From Primulina eburnea (Eukaryota; Streptophyta; Magnoliopsida; Lamiales; Gesneriaceae), in NCBI RefSeq assembly GCF_022965805.1, contig NC_133101.1:19191054-19255053 (forward strand): 64,000 nucleotides of DNA, read 5' to 3'. The notes under the pieces were generated by a model. That model saw only the letters and a program-made list of their open reading frames with translations. It was not told where the DNA came from and did no database searches. The translations under genes and the position numbers were made by a program. This document shows positions 1 through 12,796 of the stretch, one piece after another; position 1 is the stretch's first letter; every line of letters begins with the position of its first letter.

Positions 1-1630
1 TGAACCATGGCTAAGGGCCCTAGGCGAGCCAAAATTTGCAACATTCCAGCAAACATCAGTAAATTTCACCCGAGAACATTCATACATGCGTGTGTAGTGT
101 TGTGTTTCATTTGATGTCTTGTGTCGTTCCAGTGGCCATTTGATTGACCATGGCACGATCTATACATCTAGGGGCATGGTATGCACCATGACTAAGGTCC
201 CTAGGCCAACCAAGATCCGTACCATTCCACAAAAATCGAAACACATGTGTTGTCAAAAACGAGAAGCCGAATGGTGCAGGGACTGTTCTTGAATATTTTT
301 GTAAAGACCGATTCACCATGGACCAAGCCACCAAAAGGGCACCTTAGTCACGTCTTAGACATGCTAGGGAAGTGATCTAACCATGGTCATAGGCCTTGTG
401 GCAGCCATGATCAGATCCATATCCCTTATGACAGCAAACTGAATTTCGAAAAGCTCAAATGGACAAAAGGTGGAGTTGCTGTCATTTTCGTGTTTTCCAG
501 CGAGCATGGCTTTAAATGAATGGACCAACATGGTCCTAATGCATCCTATTACATGTCTAGATGTTGCCTTGGGAGCCTGGAGTCGAACCAATACCTGAAA
601 CCCACAAAACAAAGCAAATCGTGAAGCTTGTCATGAAAGTCGAAATCTGCATGTTGTTGTTTTCTGAAAAATTCTTGAAATATTTCTGTTTTGGCTATCA
701 AAACATGATCAGGTAATGTTAAATAATGATAATAGGACTTGATTGAAGAGTCAAGGAAGAACATATGCATGCCTAGTTTCGTTTGAATGAAAAACGAAAG
801 AATGATACGATTCGGCGCGGAGGAGACGGAGTGATTTTTCTTTCCTTCCTTCTACTCGATTATATCTCTTGTTTCTAGCTAAGATGCTCACGGTTTTAAG
901 GCTCTGAAAGGGTTCTGAATTCGGTGGAGGGGGGAGGAGAATGTTAGTTAGGGGAGTGAGGGAGATGGGTGCAAAATATAGGGAACAAAGCAAGACCAAG
1001 TCTACAATTTGAAATTTGAATTGTTGGTTGCTATCAAATACTGTTGGGGGTGTTTTGTTAAGGTGAATATGGCCGATTCTCCCATGTTTTAAAAGGCTAG
1101 GATAATTCTTATTAGTTAATTAATTAAGGTGGATTAATATTAAAAGGTTAGCATGCTAAAGTAACAAAGAATAGGTCAAAGGATGAGTTGGCAAAGGAAT
1201 TGACTAGGCATAAGGGTGGCCGAAAATTACACAATAAATTGAAGGGAAATGTTGTTTATTTTAGTAAATTTTTATCCCTTAAAAGCCTTACCTATCTTTT
1301 AAATAATTTAGTGAACTAACCTCTTAATTATGGATTTTAAATGAACTTATTTTCTACTCACCTCAAGTTGCTTAAATAATTCCCTAAACCTCCTTATTAA
1401 CTTAAATTAGCTTACTTGCTAGCTAAAATAAATCCTGGAAATGTTTTCTGAATCTTAAATTTTATCTCAAAACTCTAACTCCAGTCCGGTCTCACTGAAA
1501 TAACTGAAATGATAAAAATTAAACTACTGCATAAATTAATTAACTTTAAATACTCATGCTATAAATTCAATTTAATTTAAAATACTAGAATTATGCATGG
1601 CTTAAACGTAGTCTAATTACGGGTTCTACA
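1..1630 (-). repeat. 3' LTR of element A (partial)
   Basis: This stretch is the inner part of the 3' LTR of a minus-strand element. It is followed at 1631 by a C-rich tract (a polypurine tract on the other strand) and the TTTCG...CGAAA motif typical of Tekay-type 3' ends. Bases 1 to about 197 and 1205-1630 match the right LTR at about 11064-11688. The roughly 1 kb between them (about 198-1208) is missing from the right copy. I see no gene here; the short ORFs at 107-1000 are not supported by anything. Confidence 0.88.
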
Positions 1631-1667
1631 ACTCTCCCCCCCTTAAAAGAAATTTCGTCCTCGAAAT
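1631..1667 (-). other. Polypurine tract and conserved inverted repeat of element A
   Basis: Read on the minus strand, the pol stop is followed by AATTTCGAGGACGAAATTT, then an A/G-only run that abuts the LTR end at 1630. The purine run is the expected primer for plus-strand DNA synthesis. The TTTCG/CGAAA inverted repeat recurs in elements B, C and K at the same place. Confidence 0.8.
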
Positions 1668-4600
1668 TAGAACTCACCGAATAACTCGGGGTACCGACTC
1701 CTCATTTCTGGCTCAAACTCCCATGTAGCTTCCTCCTCTGAATGGTTGAGCCATTTGACTTTGACTCGCTTAAACAACTTGTTCCGAAGCTTCTTCTCCT
1801 GTCTGTCTAAGATCTGCACTGGTCTCTCCTCATAAGACAGGTTCGGAGTAAGTTGCAACGGCTCAAAGTTCAAGACATGCGAAGGATTTGCCATATACTT
1901 CCTCAGCATAGAGACGTGGAACACATTGTGTACTCCGGCCAGATTCGGCGGAAGAGTAACACGATAAGCTAGCGTCCCAACTCTGTCGAGGATCTCAAAT
2001 GGTCCAATGAATCTCAGACTGAGCTTCCCTTTCTTTCCAAATCGCATAAAAACTTTCATAGTTGCTATCTTCACAAAGACATGGTCGCCAACGGCAAACT
2101 CTAGGTCTCTCTTTCTCTGATCTGCATAGCTTTTCTGTCAACTCTGAGCAGCCCTCATCCTATCACGGATCTTGACTACTACATCAGCAGCCTGCTGAAT
2201 AATCTCTGGACCCAACTCTGCTCTCTCTCCTACTTCATCCCAATGAACAGGAGATCTACACTTGCGGCCATACAATGCTTCATACAATGCAATACCTATA
2301 GACGACTGAAAGCTGTTGTTATAGGTGAATTCTACCAATGACAACTTCGACTCCCAACTTCCTGAGAAGTCAATCACACAAGCACGGAGAAGATCCTTCA
2401 AGATCTGAATAACTCGCTCTGATTGTCCATCTGTCTGCGGATGGAAAGCTGTGCTAAACAGCAACTTTGTACCCATGGTCGAATGCAAACTCCTACAAAA
2501 TGAGGAAGTAAATCTGGGGTCTTTGTCAGATACGATCGAAACTGGAATACCATGAAGTCGGACTATCTCTCGGATGTACAACTCCGCATACTGAATCACG
2601 GTGAAAGTCGTCTTAATAGGCAAGAAGTGCGCTGATTTGGTAAGACAATCTACAATCACCCGGATGGCATTTGATCCTCTGACTGACTTCGGCAAACCGG
2701 TCACGAAGTCCATGGTAACATTCTCCCACTTCCACTCGGGATAGGAAGAGGTTGAGCAAACCTGCTGGTCTCTGATGCTCTGCTTTCACTAACTGACAGG
2801 TCAGGCACTCGGATACAAAACGCCTGATGTCCTTCTTTATCCCTGGCCACCAGTACAATAGCTGCATATCTCTGTACATCTTCGTACTCCTTGGATGAAT
2901 AGAGTACGGCAACATGTGGGCCTCTGATAGAATATCTCCTCGTATAGTATCACTGCTAGGAACCCACATCCTGTCTCGGTATCTCACTATACCATCGTTG
3001 ACTGTATATAAAATACTGCCCTTGGCCTCATTCTTCCGCTTCCATTGTGCCAACTGCTCATCTACGGACTGACCACTGCGAATACGGTCTATAAGAGAAG
3101 ACTGAATCGTCAAGGTAGATAGACGGGGAACTCTACCTCGAGGATATGCCTCTAGATCAAAACCCTGCATCTCAAACTGAAGGGGTTTCTGAATCGTCAA
3201 ATGCGCCATCACTGCGACTTTCCTGCTCAAAGCATCTGCAACTACATTACCTTTTCCCGGGTGGTAGCTAATGTCACAATCATAATCCTTCACAAGCTCC
3301 AACCAACGCCTCTGACGCATAATCAACTCTTTCTGCGTAAAGAAGTACTTGAGGCTCTTGTGGTCGGTAAAGATCTGGCAGTTCTCTCAATACAGATAAT
3401 GCCTCCAAATCTTCAAGGCAAAAACTACGACAGCCAACTCTAGATCTTGGGTAGGGTAATTCTTCTCGTGGGTTTTCAGCTGTCGAGAAGCATATGCTAT
3501 CACCTTCCCATGTTACATCAAAACTGCACCCAAACCGAGCTTCGAAGCATCGGTATAAAGGACAAACTCGTCGGGCCCTGACGGCATGGCCAAAACTGGT
3601 GCTGAGATAAGATCTTGCTTCAAAGTATCGAAGCTCTTCTGGCACTCATCGCTCCACACATATTTAGCATTCTTCTTTGTCAATGACGTGAGTGGAACTG
3701 CGATAGAGGAGAATCCTGGAATGAACTTCCTGTAATACCCTACTAGCCCAAGAAAATTGCGGATCTCTGAAGCATTCTGTGGCACAACCCAATCCCTGAC
3801 TGCTGCAACTTTTGCTGGGTCTACCTCAATACCACTGCTAGAAACAATGTGGCCTAAGAATGCCACCTTCTCTAACCAGAATTCGCACTTACTGAACTTT
3901 GCGAATAATTTGTTCTTTTTCAAGGTCTAAAAAACTGTGGTCAGATGTCTGCTGTGATCCTCTTGACTCTTGGAGTAGACGAGAATATCGTCTATGAACA
4001 CTATCACAAACTGGTCAAGATACGGTTGAAATACGAGATTCATGAGATCCATGAAGATCGCTGGCGCATTCGTCAAACCGAACGGCATCACAAGGAACTC
4101 ATAGTGGGCATAACGAGTCCTGAAAGCTGTCTTCGAAACATCGGCATCTTTCACCCTCAACTGGTGATATCCTGAACGCAGATCAATCTTGGAGAAAATC
4201 GAAGCTCCCTGCAACTGGTCAAACAGATCCTCTATCCTCGGAAGTGGGTATTTGTTCTTCACTGTAACCCTGTTCAACTCCCGGTAATCAATGCAAAGTC
4301 TCATCGTGCCATCCTTCTTCTTCACAAATAAGACTGGCGCGCCCCAAGGTGAGAAACTCGGGTGAATGAACTCCTTGTCGAGTAGTTCCTGAATTTGCTT
4401 CTTAAGCTCTACCATCTCTATCGGTGCTAACCGGTATGGCGCTTTGGATATCGGAGTCGTACCTGGTATAAGCTCAATGGAAAACTCCACCTCTCTCTCG
4501 AGTGGCATACCAGAGACATCCTCAGGAAAAACACCTAGGAAATCTCTGACAATCGGGACATCTGCGGCTGTCTGACTGGGTTCCTCGGGGACCGATATAA

Positions 4601-5043
4601 AGGTTGCTAAAAATGCCCGACACCCTCTATGCATGAGCTTCCTAGCCTGAACATATGATATAATGCGTGGTAAAGAATGTGCCTGTCTGGCTCAAATAAG
4701 AACTGCTCCATCCCAGGCGGTCTGACTAGGACGGATCTCCGCTGGAAGTCTATCAACACTCTGTTCCTCAATAGCCAGTCCATCCCTAGGATGATGTCAA
4801 ACTCTGGCATCGACAACACGATAAGATCCGCATAAACAAGATTTCCATGCAGCTCGAGGTCTATGTCTCGGATCACATTGGTGGCTGTCATCTCCTTGCC
4901 TGAAGGCAACACTACCGACTAGGCTACGTCTAGCCCAATGTTCTTGACTTTGAGAAAATTAGCAAAGACCTCCGAAATAAATGAGTGAGTAGCCCCTGAA
5001 TCTATCAAGGCTTTTGTAGCTGAGCCAGCTATGAAAATTCTCC
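1667..5043 (-). pseudogene. pol: Element A pol (protease, RT, RNase H, integrase, chromodomain-like tail), broken
   Basis: The domains in order on the minus strand are as follows. The protease has the DSGATHS active site at about 4990. RT contains [16 protein letters not shown] and the FIDD catalytic motif (about 4000). RNase H opens with [14 protein letters not shown]. Integrase has its zinc-binding region at about 2780-2890, then MDFVTGLP and SDKDPRF. The C-terminal HVSMLRKY...EEATWE...RYPELF tail is typical of Tekay/Del chromoviruses. Breaks that can be seen: TAG at 4919-4921; a frameshift near 4620; a stop near 3924; TAA at 3513-3515 after GAVLM; a stop in RNase H near 3386; a frameshift near 2740; and a stop near 2136. 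The product would cut the polyprotein, copy RNA to DNA and integrate it, but this copy is dead. The TAA at 3513-3515 matches the position of a TAA in element B. Confidence 0.93.
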
Positions 5044-5246
5044 CTGAAAGATCGGAACTCTAAGTTGAACCCAATAGCTACAAGAACTAAACTTATAGAC
5101 ATGCAAAGGTCAAAGTTCTTCTAACTTAAATCACCAAAATAATACTGAGAAGAGCATGCAATCCTATATCAGTTTCTAAGTTCAAAATCTTAATCATGGT
5201 TCCCAAAACGCTGAAATTCAAACAATAACTTAAAGCTTAAAGGTGC
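5044..5246 (-). other. Putative intron between gag and protease of element A
   Basis: Gag reads ...TMLLTG and protease restarts with RIFIAGSATKALIDSG. The 203 bases between them interrupt the frame. Removing a segment that starts GC and ends CTTTCAG joins the two halves within one glycine codon. Element B has the same interruption at the same codon with GT...CAG ends. Here the donor would be GC, which is either a minor functional donor or a mutated GT. Confidence 0.6.
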
Positions 5247-6333
5247 CTGTCAACAGCATAGTATCGGGGTTCGTCTCCGTCGCATGGAGAGCAAAAACTC
5301 TGTCTTGGGTAGGCAGATTCCTCTGAGGGCACTGCAGCAACATGTGGTCTGGACTGCCACACTTAAAACACTTTACTGGGCTAAACATACGTGCTCCAAG
5401 ATGGCGGCGTGAGCACCTGGGATAGACTGGGTGCTCAAAAGTCCTCGGGGCTGGGCGTCCCCGTTGCTGCTGCTGCTGCTGCTGTTGCTGACCTCTGTTT
5501 CTAGGCGGCCCGTGAAAAGGCCTCTTGTTCTGCTGCTGATACTGCTGAGGAGGAGGGCGGTGCGGTACCTGGGCTGGGCGCTTGCCCTGGCGATCTCTCT
5601 CGATATCACGCTGATCCTGCTCTGCGGCTAGAGCTTTGGAGACCGCGACCTCATAAGTAGTAGGGTCACACACCCTAACATCACGGCTCAAGATCGACCG
5701 TAGACCCACCAGGAAATGCATCATCTTGGCTCTAGCATCGTTCGCGATCAGGGGCACAAAATGACAACCCCTCTCGAACTTACGGATGAACTCCGTAACC
5801 ATCATATCTCCCTATCTCAGGCTCATGAACTCAGTGGTCAACCTGGTGCGCACTTCCTCAGCAAAATATTTGGAGTAGAAAACTTCCGTGAAGCGTGTCC
5901 ATGTCAGCGTAGCCAAGTTCAGGGCTACTGACGCTCCTTCCCACCATAAGCGGGCATCTCCACTGAACAGATAGGTGGCACATTGGACTCTGTCTACATC
6001 TCCAAGCTCCATAAACTCGAAGATATCCTCGAGGGATTTGATCCATCCCTCGGAAATCATGGGGTCAGACGTCCCAGAAAACTCTTTCGGATGCATCTTC
6101 ATAAATCTCTCATAGACAGCCCCAGGCACTGTCGGCCTATTTGCCACAGCGGCATTGTTCCCCGCAAACTATGCGAAGAACCGGTTCATCCCAGCTAGCA
6201 TCTGGGTATTCTTATCAGGAGGAGGGGGTGGAGGGGGTTGAGGTCCCTGCCTCTCCTGCCTCTGATCATCACCATCCTCATGACGGTGCTCACCACCACC
6301 TCTTGGGCGTCCAAACTGGCGTCTAGGAGGCAT
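5247..6333 (-). pseudogene. gag: Element A gag, broken by in-frame stops
   Basis: The start is the ATG at 6333 (MPPRRQFGRPRGG), which aligns with the start of the element B gag (MPPRRGRPR). A proline run follows, then the capsid-like core (GWIKSLEDIFEFMELGDVDR and LWWEGA), then TEFIRKFERGCHF. A Gln-rich linker (about 5460-5560) leads to a CCHC zinc knuckle, CFKCGSPDHMLLQC (about 5335-5376). Two amber codons interrupt one continuous frame, at about 6169-6171 and 5812-5814; in both cases the surrounding sequence suggests a former glutamine codon. Gag would form the virus-like particle and bind the element RNA. Confidence 0.9.
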
Positions 6334-6562
6334 ACTGTTCCATATATAACCCATACGTGACTAACATGCATAATTCCATAATTTATTTTAAATAAATACT
6401 GAAATACTTACAGAATCTGAACGTAAACTATTTCATGGAAGCATGCTGTCAAAATAATTCATGCTTTAAATAAAATGCTGAAATGTAAAACTTAGAGACC
6501 AAAGACGTGACTTCGTGAGCTTCTCGTGGTCAGTAGTAGTGTAACCCTTTACAAGAACATAG
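6334..6562 (-). other. 5' leader of element A
   Basis: This is untranslated sequence between the primer-binding site and the gag start. No ORF is seen. It includes, on the minus strand, the GGTCTCTAAGTTTT region that corresponds to the splice-donor-like CTGTAAGT of elements B, C and D, but here the GT is not preserved. Confidence 0.6.
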
Positions 6563-6574
6563 GCTCTGATATCA
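6563..6574 (-). other. Primer-binding site of element A (tRNA-iMet type)
   Basis: The minus-strand sequence is TGATATCAGAGC, one mismatch from the usual plant initiator-Met primer site TGGTATCAGAGC. It lies two bases inside the LTR boundary at 6577, as expected. Confidence 0.85.
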
Positions 6575-6576
6575 AC

Positions 6577-9500
6577 TGTGAAGGCCCGAAAATCCTTGCT
6601 TGAAAATTTGCGGAAAATTTAAATTTTTCTTTTCATATACTTAAAATGTCTCATTCATAAGTTAAACCCATAAACAAAATTTGATATTCAAAATGGCAGC
6701 GGAAGTAAATATTTGTTTGCAAAAATAACAAGTTAAAGTATCCAACAACTGATAAAAATGTTTGAGCATAAAATGGCAAGTGCTGTAAATGAGGTCCTTG
6801 GGTGCCACTACTGCCGACCCAAGCTAGCTCACTGGTCCCCGCCCTCGGCCCCGACCTCATCAGTACTTACAACGATCAAGTCTAGTGAGCCTAAAAACTC
6901 AGCATGCATATATCATAGATAACGAGTAAATAATATAGTAAAATTTGCATGTGAGTAAAATTATCATGTCATGAGGCATACTGAAAATAACTCGTCCTTA
7001 GCAATTATAATACGTGCATAACTGAACTGAAAATCATAGTAAAAATGTTTGCTCCTTGGAGCCCTATGCTGAAATAACTTGTAATAATTTTCTTGGTGAG
7101 ATTATGGTCTACGCAAGTGGCCCTTGCACTGAACTGAACTGACCGATAACTGGCGACCGGGTGGTACAAAACTGAACTGACCGGTAACTGGCGACCGGGT
7201 GGTACCAAACTGAACTGACCGGTAACTGGAGACCAGGTAAAATAATGCTCCCATGATAGTGAAATGGCCACAAGCAATGTCGCATATATCTCAAAAATAA
7301 GTATTTTTGAAACGTCTGCTTATTCGTTTTCTTAAAATGTACTAGAATTTTTTTTTTCAAATCTCACATAGCATCCCGCCGAACCATAAAATTTCATAAA
7401 ATATTTTTGACATCTTTTTAAAATAAAACAACCCACTAATATTTTACTAAATCTAAAAATAACATTTAAAAAGTATAGCTCATACTATAACCTCTCAAAA
7501 ACTACTCAAAACGTAAATATAAGTCATAAAATATCTTTAACATAACTTGAAAACATAAATCATAACTAGTGCGGAAAACTAGCGTCGGTCCTCGGGTTAT
7601 GTGCACCTTTAGTCCAGCAAAGTCAACCATCAAGACCTTCATTAACATATTATCACAACCATCTGCATCAATCACACCTAGTGAGTCTAAAGACTCAACA
7701 CGTCATATTCTTGATAACAAATAATATGTATAAAACCACATACAACAGTGAAAATTACTTTTACTTAAAATAACGTTTTCATGACAATGCATAAACTTTA
7801 AACAATAACATTTTCGTAAACATTTTCATGATGCATAAACTTTTAAAAATATTTTCATGATCCTTTTTCATAAATTTTTTCATAAACATATTCATGTCAT
7901 CTTCAACATATTCATATTCATATTATCATCAACATATACGTATTCTTTTTTTTTTTCCTTTTCGTTGAATTCAGATCGTTAATTGTGACTTTCCTGACAT
8001 GACATTACATGAACGATGGATCCATCTACGTGAAACCTCAGTACTGGGCGGCGGGGGACACCAGCAACACTCTCACCGGTCAACTGGGCCCTGGCCTATC
8101 ATGATCGAATAGAAATACGATCGTCGGGGTTCCCTCGGCGGCCTTTTCCCATACATGGGTTCCCTCTGGGGCGTTTTCCTCTAACGTCATTCCCATTCTT
8201 ACCGTTAGCACAAAACCGTTACCATAAATTCGTAATGATAGAAACACGATCGTCGGGCTCCCACTGGGACCATCACCCTCACGACGTAACCACCATTAAC
8301 GAATTAGTCACAATAACTTTACATCCATCAACGTTTTCATTCACATCACTTAGAAAAATCATGAACAATGTTTACGTTTTTCCTTTTCGAAACCAAGTAT
8401 GCAACATGTATTTTAAATGTCTTCTTAAATCATGAAAATTCCTTAGGCATTTAAATATCATAAATAAATCATGAGAAATTCATAAACATTTAAAAATATC
8501 ATATTTAACATGAAAACAGAATTTCGGGCACTGCCATGATCTTTACTAATTTCTAGGTGTAAAAAGGTCGTTTTACCCCTGGACTCGACAATTTACTATT
8601 TCAACTTTTTTCTTTATTTCATGACTCTAAAATGTCCCAAATAATTATTTAAGCTTATAGGAATTTTATCATATTTTTATTTGGCCTAAATCAATGACTT
8701 TTAATTTATTCTTTAAATGAGACGTATTAATGCGTTTTAATCCCGAAAAATCCCGAACCTCAACATAAAATTCCTAAATCAGAAACTTAGACTTATAATA
8801 ATTATTTAAGCTTAAATCTAATTTTTCATGATTTTACGAAGCTTAAAACTAGACTTTTCAATTAACTCGTTAATTAGCGTTTCGTGCGGCGATTAAATTC
8901 CGAATAAATCCAAAACTCGTTATTTTGATCCCAAATTTTAGACATAGAATTTTTATGATTTATTCTACCCTTCCAAGTTATTAGCCACCACCATGGACCC
9001 TTGGATCAATTTTTAGCTTTATAAATTTCGTTTTTTACACCTTATCGAACACACCGAGCCATCGCTTAATTTACTCGAGCCACGCCCGAGCCACCTTGAG
9101 CCAAACTCAAGCCAACCCATCTAGGCACCCTTCTGACCAAGCCCAAGCCCCTTAACCTAACCCAGGCTCACTCAAACTTGCCTGGAACCATAACCCAATA
9201 TTCTGCTGGTGAATGCGCGTGTGTTCCTTGAACCATGGGACCCCTAGTCGCCTTGGGCTCTACCAGCCCCTAACCACCGACCACACCACCATCCTTACTG
9301 ACCCTAGACCACGGAAAGACCCTACCAAGACCAGCCCCAAGTATTGGACCCTGCGCACGAAGCAACTGAAACAGAAACTACCTTCGCGCGTCCTCTGCTG
9401 CCCTGCGTTTCCTCACGGTTTCCTTCTTCCCTCGAGCCACCAGCCAGCCACCCCATACAAGCCCCTGGCCCGACAATAGGCCATCTACTTTAGACCCCCT

Positions 9501-11688
9501 AGGACCCACCTGGCTCGCCCCCAGGCCAGCCGTAAGCTCCTTCATCAGCTGTGTCCAGTAACCTGCTCTCGGCGAGGAGTCCCTTCTACATGGGACTCCT
9601 CCAAAGCTGCGCTCCAGGGGTCCTAGCCATGCTAGGACCCTTCTTGACCCTGACCCACGTCCAGCACGAGCCCTCATCAAGACCTGGTCGCACCCCTACG
9701 CCCCATGCATAAGAACAAGTCCCTTGAACCCAACAAGCACTCAAACACTCACGGTTCCTCATTCTGTTATAATCCTACAGTTTCATCTTTTTTTTATACC
9801 CATGCTTGCAGAGTTTTAAGGGTTATTAGGACTCTTTAAACTTGTGTAAAACCAACCCTTTTCAATCCCTAATCATGGCAGCCCCTTATGCACATAAAAA
9901 TCATGATTTTGCATCAAAAATCTTAAGTTTCCCCACATGTGTATGCAGTAATTCGAAAATAATCATAGAAAATTCATGCTTTTCATTCAAATATAATTTA
10001 AACAATAATATGATGTGATAGACGAGAAAATGAGATGTATGGCGTGCCTTTGCGTTTTAAACGCACGATTAAACGTTGACGACAAAGAACGGGCAAGAAC
10101 CTTGGCTTCGAATCCCTTTGATCCTCACGAAAATCCTTCAACTTTGTGGAGTGCAAGTGTGTATCGTGTAAGGGGTGGTGGGAAGAGTTTCAAATTGTGG
10201 GGACTGTGTGGCCATGAGTTGAGTTCTATGGTGTAGGGTTTTTTTTTTAATAAATACTTTAAATACTAATTAAACAACTAAATAGGCTTTAGGCCTATCA
10301 AGCCCTTAAATTAAGCCCACTAGCACTAATTAGGATTTAATAAAATATTAACAAGGTTTTTGTTAAATTACATTTGTGAATTTATTAGCCGGGTTGCTCG
10401 AAAGCTCGTATTTTATTTGAAAATCCAATATCGATAAAAATTACGTTTCAACGTATAATTAAATGGCATAATGAACTATCCTGTATTATTTTACCACATG
10501 GATTGGATCGTTCCCAGGCTCGCTGCGACCTAAATTTAACATGAAAAATATGCAATTGATTTTTCTTGAGCAAACTATGCAATTAAATCCGATAATGCGA
10601 CAATGACGCTCAACGACTTCGTATTTAATCATGACTCCGAACCAACCCGGACCAACACTGAACCATCAAATAGTCATGATTAAAATACGCTTAAAGTGAT
10701 GAATTAATGCTCCTAAGATGGCGAGGGCCGAAATCTATGTGAATGCAGGCCAAAACATGAAACGCTCTTTCGAGAGTCAATTTGGCACATCGCATTGTAA
10801 ATTCTCGTACGACCTCTAAAATGATCCGAATCACAAACGGTCAAAAACATGACCTTCCTAACTTGATAAGGCACTGTCCAGTCCAAGGTCATAGGCTAAA
10901 AGCCAACCAAGAACTCGAACGACGCCTATGAACAACAGCACACAAGCTGTCAAAATTACAGCAGCTGCACATTTCATTTTCTTGTGTCGTTTTCGAGAAT
11001 ACCGGCCATTGTGGCTTGAACCACTGATCAGAGACTCTTACCAACATCCCAAGGAATGATTTGAACCATGGCTAAGGGCCCTAGGCCAGCCAAAATTTGC
11101 AACATTCCAGCAAACATCAGAAAATTTCACCCGAGAACATTCATACATGCGTGTGTAGTGTTGTGTTTCATTTGCTGTCTTGTGTCGTTCCAGGGGCCAT
11201 TTGATTGACCATGGCACGATATAGACATCTAGGGGCATGGTATGCACCGTGGCTAAGGTCCCTAGGCATAAGGGTGGCCGAAAATTACACAATAAATTGA
11301 AGGGAAATGTTGTTTATTTTAGTAAATTTTTATCCCTTAAAAGCCTTACCTATCTTTTAAATAATTTAGTGAACTAACCTCTTAATTATGGATTTTAAAT
11401 TAACTTATTTTCTACTCACCTCAAGTTTCTTAAATAATTCCCTAAACCTCCTTATTAACTTAAATTAACTTACTTGCAAGCTAAAATAAATCCTGGAAAT
11501 GTTTTCTGAATCTTAAATTTTATCTCGAAACTCCAACTCCAGTCCGGCCTCACTGAAATAACTGAAATGATAAAAATTAAACTACTGCATAAAATAATTA
11601 ACTTTAAATATTCATGCTATAAAATCAATTTAATTTAAAATACTAGAATTATGCATGGCTTAAACGTAGTCTAATTACGGGTTCTACA
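6577..11688 (-). repeat. 5' LTR of element A, interrupted by solo LTR E
   Basis: The LTR starts TGTGAAGGCC next to the primer-binding site and ends ...GGGTTCTACA at 11688. It is in two pieces, 6577-7307 and about 10458-11688, separated by E. The right piece matches the left LTR of A (1-1630) but lacks about 1 kb. At the deletion point the copy reads CCTAGGCATAAGG, and the left LTR has CTAGGC at both matching edges, so the deletion lies between short direct repeats. I see no gene in it. Confidence 0.83.
7308..10457 (-). repeat. LTR E: solo LTR of the C/F family, right end missing
   Basis: It starts TGAAACGTCTGC, the reverse complement of the LTR end of element C (GCAGACGTTTCA). It then follows, in reverse, the order of blocks seen in the LTRs of C and F: the GCGGAAA...CCTCGGGTT block (7571), GTGAGTCTAAAGACTCA (7680), the GATGGATCCATC segment (8016), and CGTGCCTTTGCGTTTTAAACGC (10041). 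No internal region or PBS is attached, so it is a solo LTR. Similarity to F stops at about 10457; the last 300 or so bases are missing. It is inserted in the 5' LTR of element A. The ORFs at 9213-9680 are in compositionally biased LTR sequence and are not supported. Confidence 0.82.
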
Positions 11689-12796
11689 TCAATCTAGTAA
11701 AATCATTTTCAACCTTTCCTAACGCCCATTAACCGAATTCTTAGACGTGTCGAATTCCAAACGTAACCAACATGTAATTCAATCTAGTTTTTAAAACATT
11801 TAATCTTCAAAACATAAAAACAGCTAAACATGTACTGTAAAACATATATCACGTAAACGTGCAGGTGATAACATTAAAACTTTCAAAACATTTAAAACAT
11901 GTAGACTTACAGACTTGAGGCTCGATGACTGAGCTTCTGAAGCTGGAGGCGGCACAACCCTTTACAGGACCTTTGCTCTGATATCAACTGAAATGTCCAC
12001 TCATTTTAACATACTACCGAAATATTTTTTTTAAAGGGTATGACCGAAAATACACACACACAACAACATTTAAATAAATTAAACATGCGTTTTAAAATGT
12101 CATCGAATCTCGGAATAAAAATAACTGCAGTTAATTAAACCTTGAAAATAAAATCAATCTCCTAGTCTCCTGATTTAAAAAAGAAACTCGAACCGATAAC
12201 AAAAGCCTGATGAATCAACAACGTATAACAAGATTCAAAAACATTTAACCTTATTTCTTAAACTCATGTCTCATAACATATTATGTGGATGAAATGCAAG
12301 GTCCTCGGGTTTTCACGTGTACCCCCAGCTCAGCCTACTCAGTCTTCGACGCATCCACTCTTCTCAACCGTAAGATCACCTGCATCAATCACACCAAGTA
12401 GGTCTAAAAACTCAGCACATCTGAACCGTTATAACAAGTACATATACATTTCATGCAGTAGTGAAAAGTACAATAATTAAAATACCTTCCATGATCTTAA
12501 ACATATCGCATCATATCAAAATATATGTGTTCAATTTACATCATTTGAATTTTGTTCATCAGTTGTGACTTTCATATCATCGTATTAGTCGGTGGATCCA
12601 TCTACGTATAACCGTGGTACCCGGCGGCGGGGACATCAGCGACAGTATTACCCATCCTCTAAGCCTTGGCCTTACATGTCATCGTCTCATCGTATTAGTC
12701 ACAATCAACTCTCTTCCTTCAAAAGAATGTCACCATATTCATCACTTATAAAAATCATACATATACGTAAATTTTCGTCAAGCCAAGCATGCAACG
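11689..12796 (-). mobile_element. Element D: fragment of a minus-strand Tekay-like element (leader, PBS, part of 5' LTR)
   Basis: The PBS (minus-strand TGATATCAGAGC) is at 11975-11986 and the LTR starts TGAAATGTCC at 11989. The leader at 11689-11974 contains, on the minus strand, CCTCAAGTCTGTAAGT, which matches the leader of element B. The LTR part (11989-12796) carries the same landmark blocks as other LTRs here (GCATCAATCACACCAAGTAG at 12380, GGTGGATCCATC at 12591). It is cut at 12796 by element C. The gag-pol part would lie left of element A, outside the window. No ORF is supported. Confidence 0.78.

Larger units (their letters stand above)
1..11688 (-). mobile_element. Element A: Tekay/Del-like Ty3/Gypsy LTR retrotransposon, left end outside window
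   Basis: The element is read on the minus strand. Its order is 5' LTR (right, ends 11688), primer-binding site at 6563-6574, gag, an intron-like gap, pol with a C-terminal chromodomain-like tail, a polypurine tract, and a 3' LTR that ends at 1630 and starts before base 1. Both LTR copies end with the same GGGTTCTACA. The coding part has several nonsense codons and frameshifts, so this copy cannot make its own proteins. The bases after the right end are TCAAT; the matching target duplication would lie left of the window. A is inserted in the leader of element D and is itself host to solo LTR E. Confidence 0.9.

Noticed and set aside
5431..5631. Leucine-run ORF on the plus strand
   Set aside because: It is the reverse of the CAG/CTG-type glutamine-rich linker of the gag of A.
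9213..9680. Overlapping ORFs of 88 and 100 codons on opposite strands
   Set aside because: They lie in the GC-rich part of LTR E; the same region of LTR F does not keep these frames.
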